From Myxococcota bacterium (GTDB lineage: Bacteria > Myxococcota_A > UBA9160 > UBA6930): a stretch of 64,000 nucleotides of DNA. This document shows positions 41,724 to 50,496 of this stretch, piece after piece. The number at the start of each line of letters is the position of its first letter. Within the stretch, counting starts at the first letter, position 1. The translations under genes and the position numbers were made by a program. The notes under the pieces were generated by a model. The model searched no databases. It was not told the origin of the DNA and saw nothing but the letters and a program-made list of their open reading frames with translations. The DNA is taken from NCBI GenBank assembly GCA_028285625.1, contig JANQOX010000026.1:109748-173747 (forward strand). Reading direction: 5' to 3'.

Positions 41724-42632
41724 TCACCGCGCGAGCGCCTCGAGAATCTCGCGACCCCCGTCCGACAGCACGCGATCGGCGAGCGACGCCCCTTCGGCCT
41801 CGGCCTGGGCGGCCGGACAGGTGGTCTCTGCGGCGGCGCAGTCGCGACCGTCGGGGCTGAGGACACGCCCGCGCAGGCGCACGCGACCGTCGGAGGTGGG
41901 CTCGCAGTAGGCGGCCAACGGAACGCTGCAGTCCCCCTCGAGGCGCGTCAGAAAGGCGCGCTCGGCCTCCGCGGCGCAGCGGGTCGCGGCGTGGTCGACG
42001 ACCTCGAGCGCCTGGCGCAGGGCGTCGTCTTCGCGCGTCTGCAGCGCGAGCGTACCCTGGGCGACCGCGGGCAGGAGCACGTCGGGGTCCACGCGCTCGG
42101 TGATCCGGTCTTCGAGCCCGAGGCGCGCGAGCCCCGCGCAGGCCAGGACCACCGCATCCAGTGACTCCTCTTCGCGCTTTCGAAGGCGCGTCTCGACGTT
42201 GCCCCGAAGCGGCACCACCTCGAGGTCCGGCCGGTGCCGCAGCAGTTGGCTCGCGCGCCGGGCGCTGCCGGTCCCCACCCGCGCACCGGGCCGAAGCCCT
42301 GCGACCGGCTCGCCCACCAGGGCGTCGCGCGGGTCTTCGCGTTCGGGAAAGGCGGCGAGCGCCAACCCGGGCGCGAAGCGCGCAGGCAGGTCCTTGGCGC
42401 TGTGCACCGCCAGGTCGGCACGGCCCTCGAGCAGCGCCTCCTCGATCTCCTTGACGAACAGGCCCTTGCCGCCGATCTGCGCGAGCGGCCGGTCCTGGAT
42501 GCGGTCGCCGGTGGTGCGCACCTCGATCAGCTCGAAGGGCCGGTCGAGCTGGGCCTGCAGCAGGCGACCCACGGCGCCCGACTGCGCCAGGGCCAGCGGG
42601 CTTCCGCGCGTCGCGATGCGAATGGTGCTCAC
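41724..42632 (-). CDS. hemC: Hydroxymethylbilane synthase (porphobilinogen deaminase)
   Basis: Links four porphobilinogens into hydroxymethylbilane. The 302-residue enzyme starts STIRIATRGSPLALAQSG and has the substrate Asp and Arg in LAVHSAKDLPARFAPGLAL and GTGSARRASQLLRHRPDLEV. The dipyrromethane cofactor is carried by the Cys in LEGDCSVPLAAYCE. GTG at 42632 overlaps the hemA stop as GTGA. A final 60-residue domain completes the third domain. Confidence 0.96.
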   Translation of the reverse strand: MSTIRIATRGSPLALAQSGAVGRLLQAQLDRPFELIEVRTTGDRIQDRPLAQIGGKGLFVKEIEEALLEGRADLAVHSAKDLPARFAPGLALAAFPEREDPRDALVGEPVAGLRPGARVGTGSARRASQLLRHRPDLEVVPLRGNVETRLRKREEESLDAVVLACAGLARLGLEDRITERVDPDVLLPAVAQGTLALQTREDDALRQALEVVDHAATRCAAEAERAFLTRLEGDCSVPLAAYCEPTSDGRVRLRGRVLSPDGRDCAAAETTCPAAQAEAEGASLADRVLSDGGREILEALAR

Positions 42633-43966
42633 GAGGGCGCGTTTCCTCCACCCTCGTCACTGGGGTCCTCGTCGGGGTCGGGCCCGCCGTTCGCCCCGCC
42701 GTCGTCGAGCCCGAACAGGCTGCGCGCCACCTCGAGGTTGGCGAGGCCCTCTTCCCGCTCCACCTCGGCACGCAGCCGCGAGAGCGGCGCGTGCAGGATC
42801 TTGTTCACCAACGCCCGGGTCAGCGCATCGACGCCCTGCTCCGCCTCGCTCGAGAGCCCCAGCCGCGGCAGCAGGCGATCGATCTCGGCCTGGCGGATCG
42901 ACTCGGCCCGCGCGCGCAGATCGCGAATGGTCGGCACCGCACCGAGCGCCGTGAGCCAGCCGTCGAACCGCTGCTCCTCCTCGCGCACGATCGCCTCGGC
43001 GTGGTCCACCTCGCGGCGGCGTTCGGCCTCGTTGCTGGCCGCGACGGTTTGCAGGTCGTCGAGGTCGTAGCGGTACACCTCGTCGAGCTTCTCGACCTCG
43101 GGGTGCACGTTGCGCGGTACGCCGAGGTCGATCACGAACATCGGCCGGTGCTGCCGGTCGCGAAGCGCGGCCCGCAGCAGGGGCTCCGTCAGCACCGGCT
43201 CGTGCCCGCCGATCGACGTCAACACGACGTCGGCGTCGGTGAGCAGCGTGGAAAGCTCGGAGAGCCCATGGGCTTCGGCCTCGAAGCGCGAGGCCAGCGC
43301 GGCAGCGCGCTCGCGCGTCCTGTTCGCCACGGACACCTTCGACAGGCCGTGGCTGCGAAGCGCCTCGAGGGCGAGTTCGGTCATCTCGCCGGCCCCGATC
43401 AGCAGCGCGCGCTTGTCCTCCAGGGTCTCGAAGATCTGCTCGGCCAGCTCGACGCCCACCCGCGCCACCGACACCGGGCGCTCGGCGATGCGCGTCTCGT
43501 TGCGCACGCGCTTGGCGGTGGCAAAGGCGCGTTGGTAGAGACGCGAGAGCACCGGACCACAGGCGCCACACTCGACCGCCGCCCGATAGGCGTCCTTGCT
43601 CTGGCCGAGGATCTGGGGCTCGCCCACGACCATGCTGTCCACCGAACTCGCCACGCGAAACGCGTGTCGGACGGCGTCGTGGCCCACCAGCTCGTAGAGG
43701 CTCGGGGCCAGCTGCCCGAAGCTGCCGACGCCATCGCGCCCGAGCTCACGCACGAAGAACCCCTGCAGGCGCAGCCGCGCCGCCTCGAGATCGTGGCAGA
43801 GCAGCAGCACCTCGGTGCGGTTGCAGGTCGAGAGCAGCACCGCCTCGGCGACTTCGTCGGAGGCCAGGAGCTTCTCGAGCGCCGGCCGCGGGTCGTCCAC
43901 CGCGAAGCGCTCGCGCAGCTCGAGCGCCGCGGTGCGATGACTCATGCCGATCAGCAGGAGCTTCAT
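42629..43966 (-). CDS. hemA: Glutamyl-tRNA reductase
   Basis: First committed step of the C5 pathway: reduces glutamyl-tRNA to glutamate-1-semialdehyde with NADPH. The catalytic Cys is in LLSTCNRTEVLL near residue 49, the general-base His in IGMSHRTAALELRER, and the NADPH domain begins ALLIGAGEMTELALEALRSH. The C-terminal helical dimerisation domain (320-415) is present and the last 30 residues are acidic and Gly-rich. With no hemL in the window, aminotransfer to 5-aminolevulinate is encoded elsewhere. ATG at 43966; it follows the ccsA-like gene by 28 bp, the classical ccsA/hemX-hemA order. Confidence 0.96.
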   Translation of the reverse strand: MKLLLIGMSHRTAALELRERFAVDDPRPALEKLLASDEVAEAVLLSTCNRTEVLLLCHDLEAARLRLQGFFVRELGRDGVGSFGQLAPSLYELVGHDAVRHAFRVASSVDSMVVGEPQILGQSKDAYRAAVECGACGPVLSRLYQRAFATAKRVRNETRIAERPVSVARVGVELAEQIFETLEDKRALLIGAGEMTELALEALRSHGLSKVSVANRTRERAAALASRFEAEAHGLSELSTLLTDADVVLTSIGGHEPVLTEPLLRAALRDRQHRPMFVIDLGVPRNVHPEVEKLDEVYRYDLDDLQTVAASNEAERRREVDHAEAIVREEEQRFDGWLTALGAVPTIRDLRARAESIRQAEIDRLLPRLGLSSEAEQGVDALTRALVNKILHAPLSRLRAEVEREEGLANLEVARSLFGLDDGGANGGPDPDEDPSDEGGGNAPS

Positions 43967-43994
43967 CGCAGGGCACCCGGTCGCGCTCGCAGCA

Positions 43995-44789
43995 TCATGC
44001 GAGCACCCTCACGCCGACGACCGCCACCAGGAGCAGCGCGAAACCGCTGGCGCTCGACAGGGCGGCCTGATGCGCCCCCAGCCGCGCGCCGTAGCGCACC
44101 GCGAGGATCACCGCGTAGACGGCCCAGGCGGCGAGCGTCGCATTGGCGTGGAGGGTCCCGGGCCACAGGCGCTGCTCGACGGCCTCGACCCATGCCACGC
44201 CCGAAAGCAGTCCCAGGGTGAGCAGCACGAAGCCCGTGAGCAGGGCCACCGTGTTCACACGGTCGAGCGCCTCGAGTGGCGGGAGCGGCAGCCGGAGTCG
44301 GGCGCGACGCTTGGCCTTGATGGCGCGATGCTGCACGTCGTAGAGCAGCCCGGCCGCGGCAGCGAGGCCCACCAGGGCGAGGCCCGAGCTGGCGAGCAGG
44401 ACGTGCAGGTGCGACCACAGCGAGTCGGTGCCCTCCGCCGGCGGCTCGGCGCCGGGCAGCGCAACCGAGGCGAAGAACGCCCCGGCAAAGGCGAGCGGCG
44501 CCACCGCCATCACCAACAGCGACCCGCGCACGAACATCAACATCAGCAGGTAGGCGCCGGTACCGACCCAGGCCATCAGCGAGACCGCCAGGGGGAGCGA
44601 GGTGAGCGAGGGCGTTTCGGGCAGCGCGTGCAAGGCCAACCAGGCCGCCGTGTGCGTGGCGAAGCCAGCCGCCAGGATGCCGACGCCCACTCGCGCCGAT
44701 CTCGGGGAGGCCATGCCCACGGCCAGCGCCGAGGCGATCGCCGCCAGCAGGTAGAGGCCCGTGGTCGCCTGGTGGAGGAGGAGCGCCAT
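43995..44789 (-). CDS. CcsA/HemX-type cytochrome c assembly membrane protein
   Basis: Membrane protein of 264 residues with eight hydrophobic helices. The segment GTDSLWSHLHVLLASSGLAL keeps the W-S-x-x-H heme-contact region of CcsA/HemX, and the later His in LWPGTLHANATLAAWAVYAV fits a second heme ligand. In many bacteria the gene immediately upstream of hemA is hemX/ccsA, which limits GluTR level or handles heme for cytochrome c. ATG at 44789, 9 bp past the macro-domain stop. The large periplasmic WWD loop of full CcsA is short here, so a HemX-like role is as likely as cytochrome c assembly. Confidence 0.85.
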   Translation of the reverse strand: MALLLHQATTGLYLLAAIASALAVGMASPRSARVGVGILAAGFATHTAAWLALHALPETPSLTSLPLAVSLMAWVGTGAYLLMLMFVRGSLLVMAVAPLAFAGAFFASVALPGAEPPAEGTDSLWSHLHVLLASSGLALVGLAAAAGLLYDVQHRAIKAKRRARLRLPLPPLEALDRVNTVALLTGFVLLTLGLLSGVAWVEAVEQRLWPGTLHANATLAAWAVYAVILAVRYGARLGAHQAALSSASGFALLLVAVVGVRVLA

Positions 44790-44798
44790 CGCGAGGGC

Positions 44799-45344
44799 TC
44801 AACGCTCGCGGAGGCGCCGCATCTGCGCCTCCACCTTGTGGGCATCGTTCACCATCTCGAAGACGCGGTAGGCGGGCTCGCCGTACAGGACGAAGCGGAT
44901 CTCCTCGACGGAGGTCTCGCCCTCGAGGTGCTCGCGGGCCTCTTCGAGCAGCACCTCGGCGCAGCGCTGCATCGGGAAGCCGGCGATGCCCGCGCCGATC
45001 GCCGGCACCGCGAGGCTGCGACAACCATGGTCCCGCGCCAGCGCGAGCGCGGCACGCATGCTGCTTCGCACGCTCTGCTCCGTGGCAAGGCCTCCCGGTG
45101 GCATGCCGGCCGCGTGGATCACGTAGCGCGCTTCGAGATCGCCCGCGGGCGTGATCGCCGCTTCTCCCACCTCGATCGGCCCGTGGTCGACGCACGCCTG
45201 CTGGATGGCCGGGCCGCCCTTGTCCCGGATCGCCCCCGCCACGCCCGCACCCAGCACCAGCGCGCTGTTGGCGGCGTTGACGATGGCGTCCACCTGCTCG
45301 GCGGTGATGTCGCCCTCTTGCAGGGTGATGCGTCCGGCGGTCAC
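44799..45344 (-). CDS. Macro-domain ADP-ribose hydrolase
   Basis: Macro domain of 181 residues, the fold that binds ADP-ribose and removes O-acetyl or protein-bound ADP-ribose. The signature VDAIVNAANSALVLGAGVAG holds Asn and Asp/Gly of the catalytic loop, and the second loop is CRSLAVPAIGAGIAGFPMQR. It resembles the MacroD/YmdB branch in the IVNAAN and GIAGFP motifs. A C-terminal helical tail of about 25 residues follows the core. GTG at 45344 overlaps the preceding stop as GTGA and sits nine bases from the ccsA-like gene, within one transcript that leads into the heme genes. Confidence 0.92.
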   Translation of the reverse strand: MTAGRITLQEGDITAEQVDAIVNAANSALVLGAGVAGAIRDKGGPAIQQACVDHGPIEVGEAAITPAGDLEARYVIHAAGMPPGGLATEQSVRSSMRAALALARDHGCRSLAVPAIGAGIAGFPMQRCAEVLLEEAREHLEGETSVEEIRFVLYGEPAYRVFEMVNDAHKVEAQMRRLRER

Positions 45345-46327
45345 TTCTTGCGACCCGTTCGCGCTCGCGGCGCGGGGCGATCGGCCGTCGCCTCGATGAT
45401 GCCCGCCGCGATGAGCGGCACCAGGATCTCGTGCTGACCCACCAGCGAGTAGCCCTGCCCGCCGAGCCGCGTCGGCCGCTCGACCACGTTCACCGAGGGC
45501 CGGTAGTGGCGGATGAAGTCGAGGTTCACGGTGGTGATCTTCTCGACGCGGTGGCCCAGGTTGCGCGCCAGGGCCAACGCCTTCAGGAACGCCTCGGGCA
45601 GGATCACCGCAGACCCGATGTTGAACAGCATCCCCCCGTCGAGCACGGCCACCAGGCTCGTGAGCAGCTCGAAGTCGCGATAGCTGGTTGCGCCGAGCGC
45701 CGCGCCGTCGGCACTCGGGTGCATGTGATGGATGTCGGTGCCGATCGCCGCGTGCACCGTGACGGGAATGCCGAGCCGGTGCGCCGTCGCGAGCACCGAG
45801 CGGTCCTTGTGCGGATAGCGGCCCTGCGCGATGGCCGCGCCCACGGCCGCGCCCATCCCGAGCCCGCGCTCGTTGCCGTCGTGGATCGCGCCATTCAACG
45901 CCTCGGACGTCTCGCGCGCCATGCCGAAGCTGCCGTCGTCGAGCGCCGGCGCCACGTCTTCGCTGGTTCGACCCATCATCGCGAGTTCGAGGTCGTGCAC
46001 GCAGCCCGCGCCGTTCATCAGCAGGCCGCCCACGAGACCGCGATCCATCAGGTCCACCACCACCGGCGCGAGTCCGACCTTGATGAGATGGGCTCCGAAC
46101 CCCCAGAGCATCAGCTTGCGACGGCCATGAGCGCGCGCGGCCGCCTTCACGATGGCGCGCAGGTCGGCGGCCCCGAGAATGCCCGGCATGCCTTCGAGGA
46201 ACTCGGAGAAGCTCGCGCCGGCCCGGTGGGGACGCGCCTCCTCGGCGGTACGAACCTTGCTCTTGCGGCGACGCGCCGGGACGGTTCGGACCTGCTCGCG
46301 GTCGATGCGCGGAAGCCGACGGCTCAC
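45341..46327 (-). CDS. Conserved protein of unknown function, Rossmann-like
   Basis: Not firmly recognised; 328 residues. The first 45 are basic. The core has GRRKLMLWGFGAHLIKVGLA, VVVDLMDRGLVGGLLMNGAG, DLELAMMGRTSEDVAPALDD, and IGTDIHHMHPSADGAALGAT, a pattern known in bacterial proteins that are distantly like deoxyhypusine synthase (NAD-binding, with GxxxIK and HD segments). The final part (NLDFIRHYRPSVNVVERPTR) is well ordered. GTG at 46327 overlaps the gmhA stop and its own stop overlaps the macro-domain start, so it is held between them. A role with nucleotide or NAD chemistry would suit the macro domain, but this is inference. Confidence 0.6.
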   Translation of the reverse strand: MSRRLPRIDREQVRTVPARRRKSKVRTAEEARPHRAGASFSEFLEGMPGILGAADLRAIVKAAARAHGRRKLMLWGFGAHLIKVGLAPVVVDLMDRGLVGGLLMNGAGCVHDLELAMMGRTSEDVAPALDDGSFGMARETSEALNGAIHDGNERGLGMGAAVGAAIAQGRYPHKDRSVLATAHRLGIPVTVHAAIGTDIHHMHPSADGAALGATSYRDFELLTSLVAVLDGGMLFNIGSAVILPEAFLKALALARNLGHRVEKITTVNLDFIRHYRPSVNVVERPTRLGGQGYSLVGQHEILVPLIAAGIIEATADRPAPRARTGRKK

Positions 46328-46944
46328 CCCCCCGCCTCCTCGGCGAGGAGCGCGTCGTCCACCAGCTCGGCGATCGCGTGCCCGATCGCGATGTGGCACT
46401 CCTGGACGCGCTGGGTGTCGTCGGCGGGCACGACGAGCGCGAGGTCGACCTGGTCGGCCAGCTTGCCGCCGCCCTTGCCCAGCAGGCCGATGGTGGTGAG
46501 GCCCCGGCGTCGCGCCTCCTCCACGCCGAGGATCACGTTCGGCGAGTCGCCCGACGTCGAGATGGCGAGCGCCACGTCCCCAGCGCGGCCGTGAGCCTCG
46601 ACCAGGCGCGCGAATACCCGCTCGAAGCCGTAGTCGTTGCCGAGGGCAGTGAGTTCGGCGCCGTTGGCCGTGAGCGCGATGGACGGAAGCCCGCGACGCT
46701 CGCGCGCGAGCCGACCGGTCCACTCCGCGGAGATGTGGAGGGCGTCGGCGGCCGAGCCGCCGTTGCCGAACAGCAGGGTACGGCCGCCGGCGCGATAGGC
46801 CGCCAGCACGTACTCGGCGGCCCGGGCAATGTCGCCCGCCAGGGCCTCGGCCGTCGCGCGCTTCGCGTCTGCGCTGGCCTCGAGCAGGGCGCGCACGCGG
46901 GCGGCGCCGTCGGCCAGCCTCGGTTGGTCGCTCGGTGTGGTCAT
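46324..46944 (-). CDS. gmhA: D-sedoheptulose-7-phosphate isomerase
   Basis: SIS-domain isomerase of 206 residues that starts ADP-heptose synthesis for the lipopolysaccharide inner core. Landmarks: LLFGNGGSAADALHISAEWT, the phosphate loop LAISTSGDSPNVILGVEEAR, and the C-terminal TQRVQECHIAIGHAIAELV, which carries the active-site Glu and His. Zinc-binding and catalytic residues fit GmhA rather than DiaA. ATG at 46944; no partner heptose genes (hldE, gmhB) are close. It is the first gene of the ten-kb-scale minus-strand run to 38976 and its stop overlaps the next start. Confidence 0.92.
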   Translation of the reverse strand: MTTPSDQPRLADGAARVRALLEASADAKRATAEALAGDIARAAEYVLAAYRAGGRTLLFGNGGSAADALHISAEWTGRLARERRGLPSIALTANGAELTALGNDYGFERVFARLVEAHGRAGDVALAISTSGDSPNVILGVEEARRRGLTTIGLLGKGGGKLADQVDLALVVPADDTQRVQECHIAIGHAIAELVDDALLAEEAGG

Positions 46945-47052
46945 CGGCTGCCTGAAAAGTGCCCTGAAATCAGGTAGATCGGGCGATGAGGGTACGCCCG
47001 GGGCCAGTTGGCGTCAACGCGGTGCAGGCCCTCCCCCTGCTATGCTGCGCCC

Positions 47053-47529
47053 ATGCCGTCCCACCGGGCCCGCGCGCTCGTGTCCTCGCTAGCGCTCGCT
47101 GCGGCCCTTTCAGTGGGGTGCGAACCCACCACGGCACTCCACTGGGCCGGCGTCCGCAGCCTGCGCGAGGTGCCGCCCGCCGAGGCGTTCACCCTGGCGG
47201 AGGACGGGGGCCGACTGGTGCAGCGCTGGGCCTCGGACGAGCGCCTGCCCCCGCTGCCAGGTGCCCAACGCCTCCGGCCCGACGACCCGGTCCCTCCGGA
47301 GTGGACCCTCGGCCCGGGCTGGACCGTGGTCGTGGCGGGCGATCCGTCGGCGGCCCTTCGCCTCGGAGCGCGGCTGTCTCGCGAAGGCGTCCCTCGGGTC
47401 GCGGTGGTCGCCGGCGACCCTCTGGAGATCGAGGCGCTGGGCCAGGTCACGACCGCGGCGGCCCATCCCGAGCTGGAAACCTCGGGGGAGGTGCAACCGG
47501 ACCCCGAGAACCGGCATCCTACCGACTGA
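47053..47529 (+). CDS. Small lipoprotein of unknown function
   Basis: Not recognised; 158 residues. The signal (PSHRARALVSSLALAAALSV) ends in LSVGCEP, a good lipobox with Cys near residue 22. The mature domain is a mixed alpha/beta fold with two short parallel beta-alpha units (GWTVVVAGDPSAALRLGARL, EGVPRVAVVAGDPLEIEALG). The end is Glu/Pro-rich. ATG at 47053 is chosen since it starts the signal; an upstream ATG at 47008 would add 15 residues. It is followed by trxA after 79 bp and is divergent from gmhA. Confidence 0.65.
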   Translation: MPSHRARALVSSLALAAALSVGCEPTTALHWAGVRSLREVPPAEAFTLAEDGGRLVQRWASDERLPPLPGAQRLRPDDPVPPEWTLGPGWTVVVAGDPSAALRLGARLSREGVPRVAVVAGDPLEIEALGQVTTAAAHPELETSGEVQPDPENRHPTD

Positions 47530-47608
47530 CCCCGTCCACACTCAGAGACCAGCGACCCGCTCCACCGCCCTCGCGCGGGCGCGGCCCGCACCAAGGAGAA
47601 GCTTTCCG

Positions 47609-47932
47609 ATGGCCGAACTGCACGACGTGACCGACGCCAACTTCGAAGCGGAGGTGCTCCAGGCGGAGATCCCCACGATCATCGACTTCTGGGCCGAGTG
47701 GTGCGCGCCGTGCCGCCAGATCGCGCCGATCGTGAGCGAGCTCGCGAAGACCTACGACGGCAAGGTCAAGATCGTGAAGATGAACATCGACGAGAACCCC
47801 AACACGCCGGGCAAGTACGGCGTGCGCTCGATCCCCACCGTGCTGGCCTTCAAGGGAGGCAACGTGGTGGAGCAGATCACCGGCGCGCGACCGAAGAGCG
47901 CGTTCGAAGAGATGGTTCAGAAGCTCGTCTGA
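47609..47932 (+). CDS. trxA: Thioredoxin
   Basis: Small redox protein of 107 residues that reduces protein disulfides in the cytoplasm. The active site is WAEWCAPCRQIAPIV; it reads WCAPC rather than the more common WCGPC, as seen in many deltaproteobacterial and cyanobacterial forms. Buried Asp (IDFWAEW) and cis-Pro (SIPTVLAFKGG) are present. ATG at 47609 follows AAGGAGAAGC. It is about 50 bp ahead of a GST gene on the same strand. Confidence 0.96.
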   Translation: MAELHDVTDANFEAEVLQAEIPTIIDFWAEWCAPCRQIAPIVSELAKTYDGKVKIVKMNIDENPNTPGKYGVRSIPTVLAFKGGNVVEQITGARPKSAFEEMVQKLV

Positions 47933-47984
47933 AGCCGAACCGGCACCCGACAAGCGACACCGAGACTCGCACGGAGAAAGAGAA

Positions 47985-48602
47985 GTGAAGCTCTACAACT
48001 CGATCGGACCGAACCCGCGCGTGGTGCGCATCTTCCTGGCGGAGAAGGGCCTCGACCTCCCCTTCGAAACCGTCGACATCATGGGCGGCGAGAACCGTCG
48101 AGAGGAGTACCAGCAGCGCAACCCGGCCGGGCAGCTGCCGTGTCTCGAACTCGACGATGGCTCGTACCTGTCCGAGATCACCGTGATCTGCGAGTACCTC
48201 GAGGAGAAGCACCCCACGCCGGCGTTGATCGGTGCGACCCCCGAGGAGCGCGCCAACACGCGCATGTGGACGCGTCGCATCGACCTCAACATCTGCGAGA
48301 ACATGGCCAACGGCTTCCGCTACGCCGAGGGGCTCGGGTTGTTCCAGACCCGCATCCACACGATCCCCGGTGCGGCCGACGACCTGAAGCAGATCGCCCA
48401 GGAGAAGCTCGCCTGGCTCGACGGCCTGATCGAAGGCCGCGACTTCCTGGCGGGGGATGCCTACACGCTGGCCGACATCCTGCTGTTCGCCTTTCTCGAG
48501 TTCGGCGCCCAGGTGGGCCAGCCGCTGCCCGAGAAGCTCGGCAACCTGCAGGCCTGGTACACCCGGGTCGCAGCGCGGCCAGCGGTCGAAGCGAGCGCCT
48601 AG
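47985..48602 (+). CDS. Glutathione S-transferase family protein
   Basis: GST of 205 residues. The N-terminal KLYNSIGPNPRVVRIFLAEK and AGQLPCLELDDGSYLSEITV match the thioredoxin-like glutathione site (Ser near the start, cis-Pro in QLPCLEL, and the SEITVI gamma-glutamyl motif). The C-terminal helical domain carries GDAYTLADILLFAFLEFGAQ. It is a different subgroup from the GST at 9796 (about 25% alike by eye). GTG at 47985; AGAAAGAGAA lies before it. Confidence 0.88.
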   Translation: MKLYNSIGPNPRVVRIFLAEKGLDLPFETVDIMGGENRREEYQQRNPAGQLPCLELDDGSYLSEITVICEYLEEKHPTPALIGATPEERANTRMWTRRIDLNICENMANGFRYAEGLGLFQTRIHTIPGAADDLKQIAQEKLAWLDGLIEGRDFLAGDAYTLADILLFAFLEFGAQVGQPLPEKLGNLQAWYTRVAARPAVEASA

Positions 48603-48620
48603 CGGGGGAAGCCGAGGCCT

Positions 48621-49358
48621 CTAGGACCCGGCACCCGGCGGCGTGTCTGCCGGCGAAGCGGCGTCGGCCTCTTCGGGCGGGTCGAAGAAGCGCACAGGCC
48701 AGCGCCGGCGTGCGGCCGTGCGATAGAGGCGCGGGTCGGGATTGGTCACCACCGGGTGGCCGACCAGCTCGAGCAGCGGCAGGTCGGTGATCGAGTCGGT
48801 GTAGAACCAGCTCCGCGCGAGATCGATGCGCTGACGATCGACGAGCTGCTGGAGCCAGAAGATCTTGCCCTCTTCGAAGCAGACCGGATCGACCACGCGT
48901 CCGGTGAAGCGGCCGTGCTCCACCTCGAGGCGGGTGTAGAGGATGTGCTGGATGCCGAGATGCTCGGCCAGCGGCTGCACCACGAACTTGGTGGCACCCG
49001 AGACAATCGCCACCACGTGTCCCTGCTCCTGGTGCCAGCGCACGATCTCGGCGGCCTCGGGGTAGAGCTTGCTCACCACGACCTCACGGCACCAGGTGCG
49101 TGCCTCTTCGGTGAGCGCGCGCTCGCTCTCGCCACGGAACTGCCCGACCATGTCGGCCGTCCAGGCGCGGATGTCGAGCAGCCCGATCTTGTACTGCAGA
49201 TAGGCCGCCGCGCCCTTCGCGAGCTCGACGCCGCTGAGCTCGCCGTTCTCGTAGCGGTACTGCATGTACAGCGACCCCGAGTTCTCGCAGATCAGGGTCT
49301 TGTCCATGTCGAAGAACGCGCCGACGCGCGAGCGATCGCGTGAGGTGGAGGGCGGCAT
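48621..49358 (-). CDS. HAD-IB phosphatase, SerB-like
   Basis: HAD hydrolase of 245 residues. The nucleophile motif is GAFFDMDKTLICENSGSLYM near residue 13, the motif II Ser is in VVAIVSGATKFVVQPLAEHL, and motif III/IV is FYTDSITDLPLLELVGHPV. It resembles the phosphatases that follow rodA/mrdA or lie beside acyltransferases in proteobacteria, and phosphoserine phosphatase. The start motif DMDKTL is complete. ATG at 49358 follows AGGACCC. It lies 26 bp downstream of rodA, in the same transcript. The substrate is uncertain (phosphoserine, phospholipid head group or a wall precursor). Confidence 0.85.
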   Translation of the reverse strand: MPPSTSRDRSRVGAFFDMDKTLICENSGSLYMQYRYENGELSGVELAKGAAAYLQYKIGLLDIRAWTADMVGQFRGESERALTEEARTWCREVVVSKLYPEAAEIVRWHQEQGHVVAIVSGATKFVVQPLAEHLGIQHILYTRLEVEHGRFTGRVVDPVCFEEGKIFWLQQLVDRQRIDLARSWFYTDSITDLPLLELVGHPVVTNPDPRLYRTAARRRWPVRFFDPPEEADAASPADTPPGAGS

Positions 49359-49384
49359 GAGGGGTCCTGGCTGAAGATGGCGCG

Positions 49385-50494
49385 TCAGAACACATAGCGC
49401 CGCATCGAGACGTTGAGGAGCAGTCCCAATGCGATCAGGCTCGCCAGCAGGTGCGAGCCGCCGTACGACACCAGGGGAAGGGGCACGCCGATCACGGGGG
49501 CCAGGCCGAGCACCATGGCCACGTTGATCACGGCCGGCCAGAACAGCAGGCCCACGATCCCCACGGCGAGGAGCGACCCGAAGGCATCCTTGCTGTTGCT
49601 GGCGATCACGAGCCCCCAGAGCAGCGTCGCGAGCAACAGCCCCAGCAGCAGCGCACAGCCCACGAAGCCCCACTCCTCGCCCACCACGGCAAAGATGAAG
49701 TCCGAGTGCTGGGTGGGCAGGAACTGCAGCTGGGTCTGCGTGCCTTCGAGGTAGCCCTTGCCGAAGACGCCGCCCGACCCGATGGCGATCTTCGACTGGA
49801 TCGCCTGGTAGCCCGAGGCCAGCGGGTCTCGCGATGGGTCCAGGAAGTCGAGCACGCGCTTTCGCTGGTAGTCCTGGAAGCCGAAGCGCCAGAGCGCCGC
49901 CAGCACCGCCACACCCACCACGCTCAAGCCGGCCCAGGACCGCGCCGGAATGCGCGTGAACGGCAGGTAGGTCGACGCGATCAACAGGGTGAGCACGGCC
50001 ACGCCCATGTCGCGTTGCAGGACGATGAGCCCCACTACCGAGCCGGCCAGGAGACCGGCGGGCAGGAGACCGCGCAGCCGGCGGATCTCGGTCGGCGGGT
50101 GGTTGGCGAAGTGGCGCGCCAGCATCACGACCAGGGCGAGCTTGGCGAACTCGGCGGGCTGGATGCTGAGCGGCCCGTACACCAGCCAGGAACGGTTGCC
50201 GCGGGTCAGCGGTGCCAATACCAGCGTCGAAGCCAGCAGGATGAGACCGAACACGAAGAGCGGCGTGGCCAACCGCTCGAGCCGGCGGTAGTCGACGACG
50301 ACGGCGACGGTGAACGCGACGGCGCCGATCCCGAGCGCGATGAGCTGCCGGCGGAACTCGGAGGGAAGCGCGCCCGTCGCTCCGGCCTGTGTCGCGGAGA
50401 AGAGCGCTGCAAAGCCCAGCGTCAGCGTGGCGAGCACGAGACTCACCAGCACCCAGTCGAAGTGCTGAAGCGAGCGCCGATCGATGGCGGGCAC
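49385..50494 (-). CDS. rodA: Peptidoglycan glycosyltransferase RodA
   Basis: SEDS-family enzyme of 369 residues that polymerises glycan strands during elongation, working with PBP2. Ten hydrophobic helices are visible; the catalytic Asp is in FGKGYLEGTQTQLQFLPTQH-type loop, and YGPLSIQPAEFAKLALVVM and GLAPVIGVPLPLVSYGGSHL are family marks. GTG at 50494 lies two bases past the mrdA stop (GGAGG ten bases upstream), so the pair is coupled. An extension to 50578 in the same frame is Ala/Gly-rich and unlikely to be translated. Confidence 0.95.
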   Translation of the reverse strand: MPAIDRRSLQHFDWVLVSLVLATLTLGFAALFSATQAGATGALPSEFRRQLIALGIGAVAFTVAVVVDYRRLERLATPLFVFGLILLASTLVLAPLTRGNRSWLVYGPLSIQPAEFAKLALVVMLARHFANHPPTEIRRLRGLLPAGLLAGSVVGLIVLQRDMGVAVLTLLIASTYLPFTRIPARSWAGLSVVGVAVLAALWRFGFQDYQRKRVLDFLDPSRDPLASGYQAIQSKIAIGSGGVFGKGYLEGTQTQLQFLPTQHSDFIFAVVGEEWGFVGCALLLGLLLATLLWGLVIASNSKDAFGSLLAVGIVGLLFWPAVINVAMVLGLAPVIGVPLPLVSYGGSHLLASLIALGLLLNVSMRRYVF

Positions 50495-50496
50495 GG

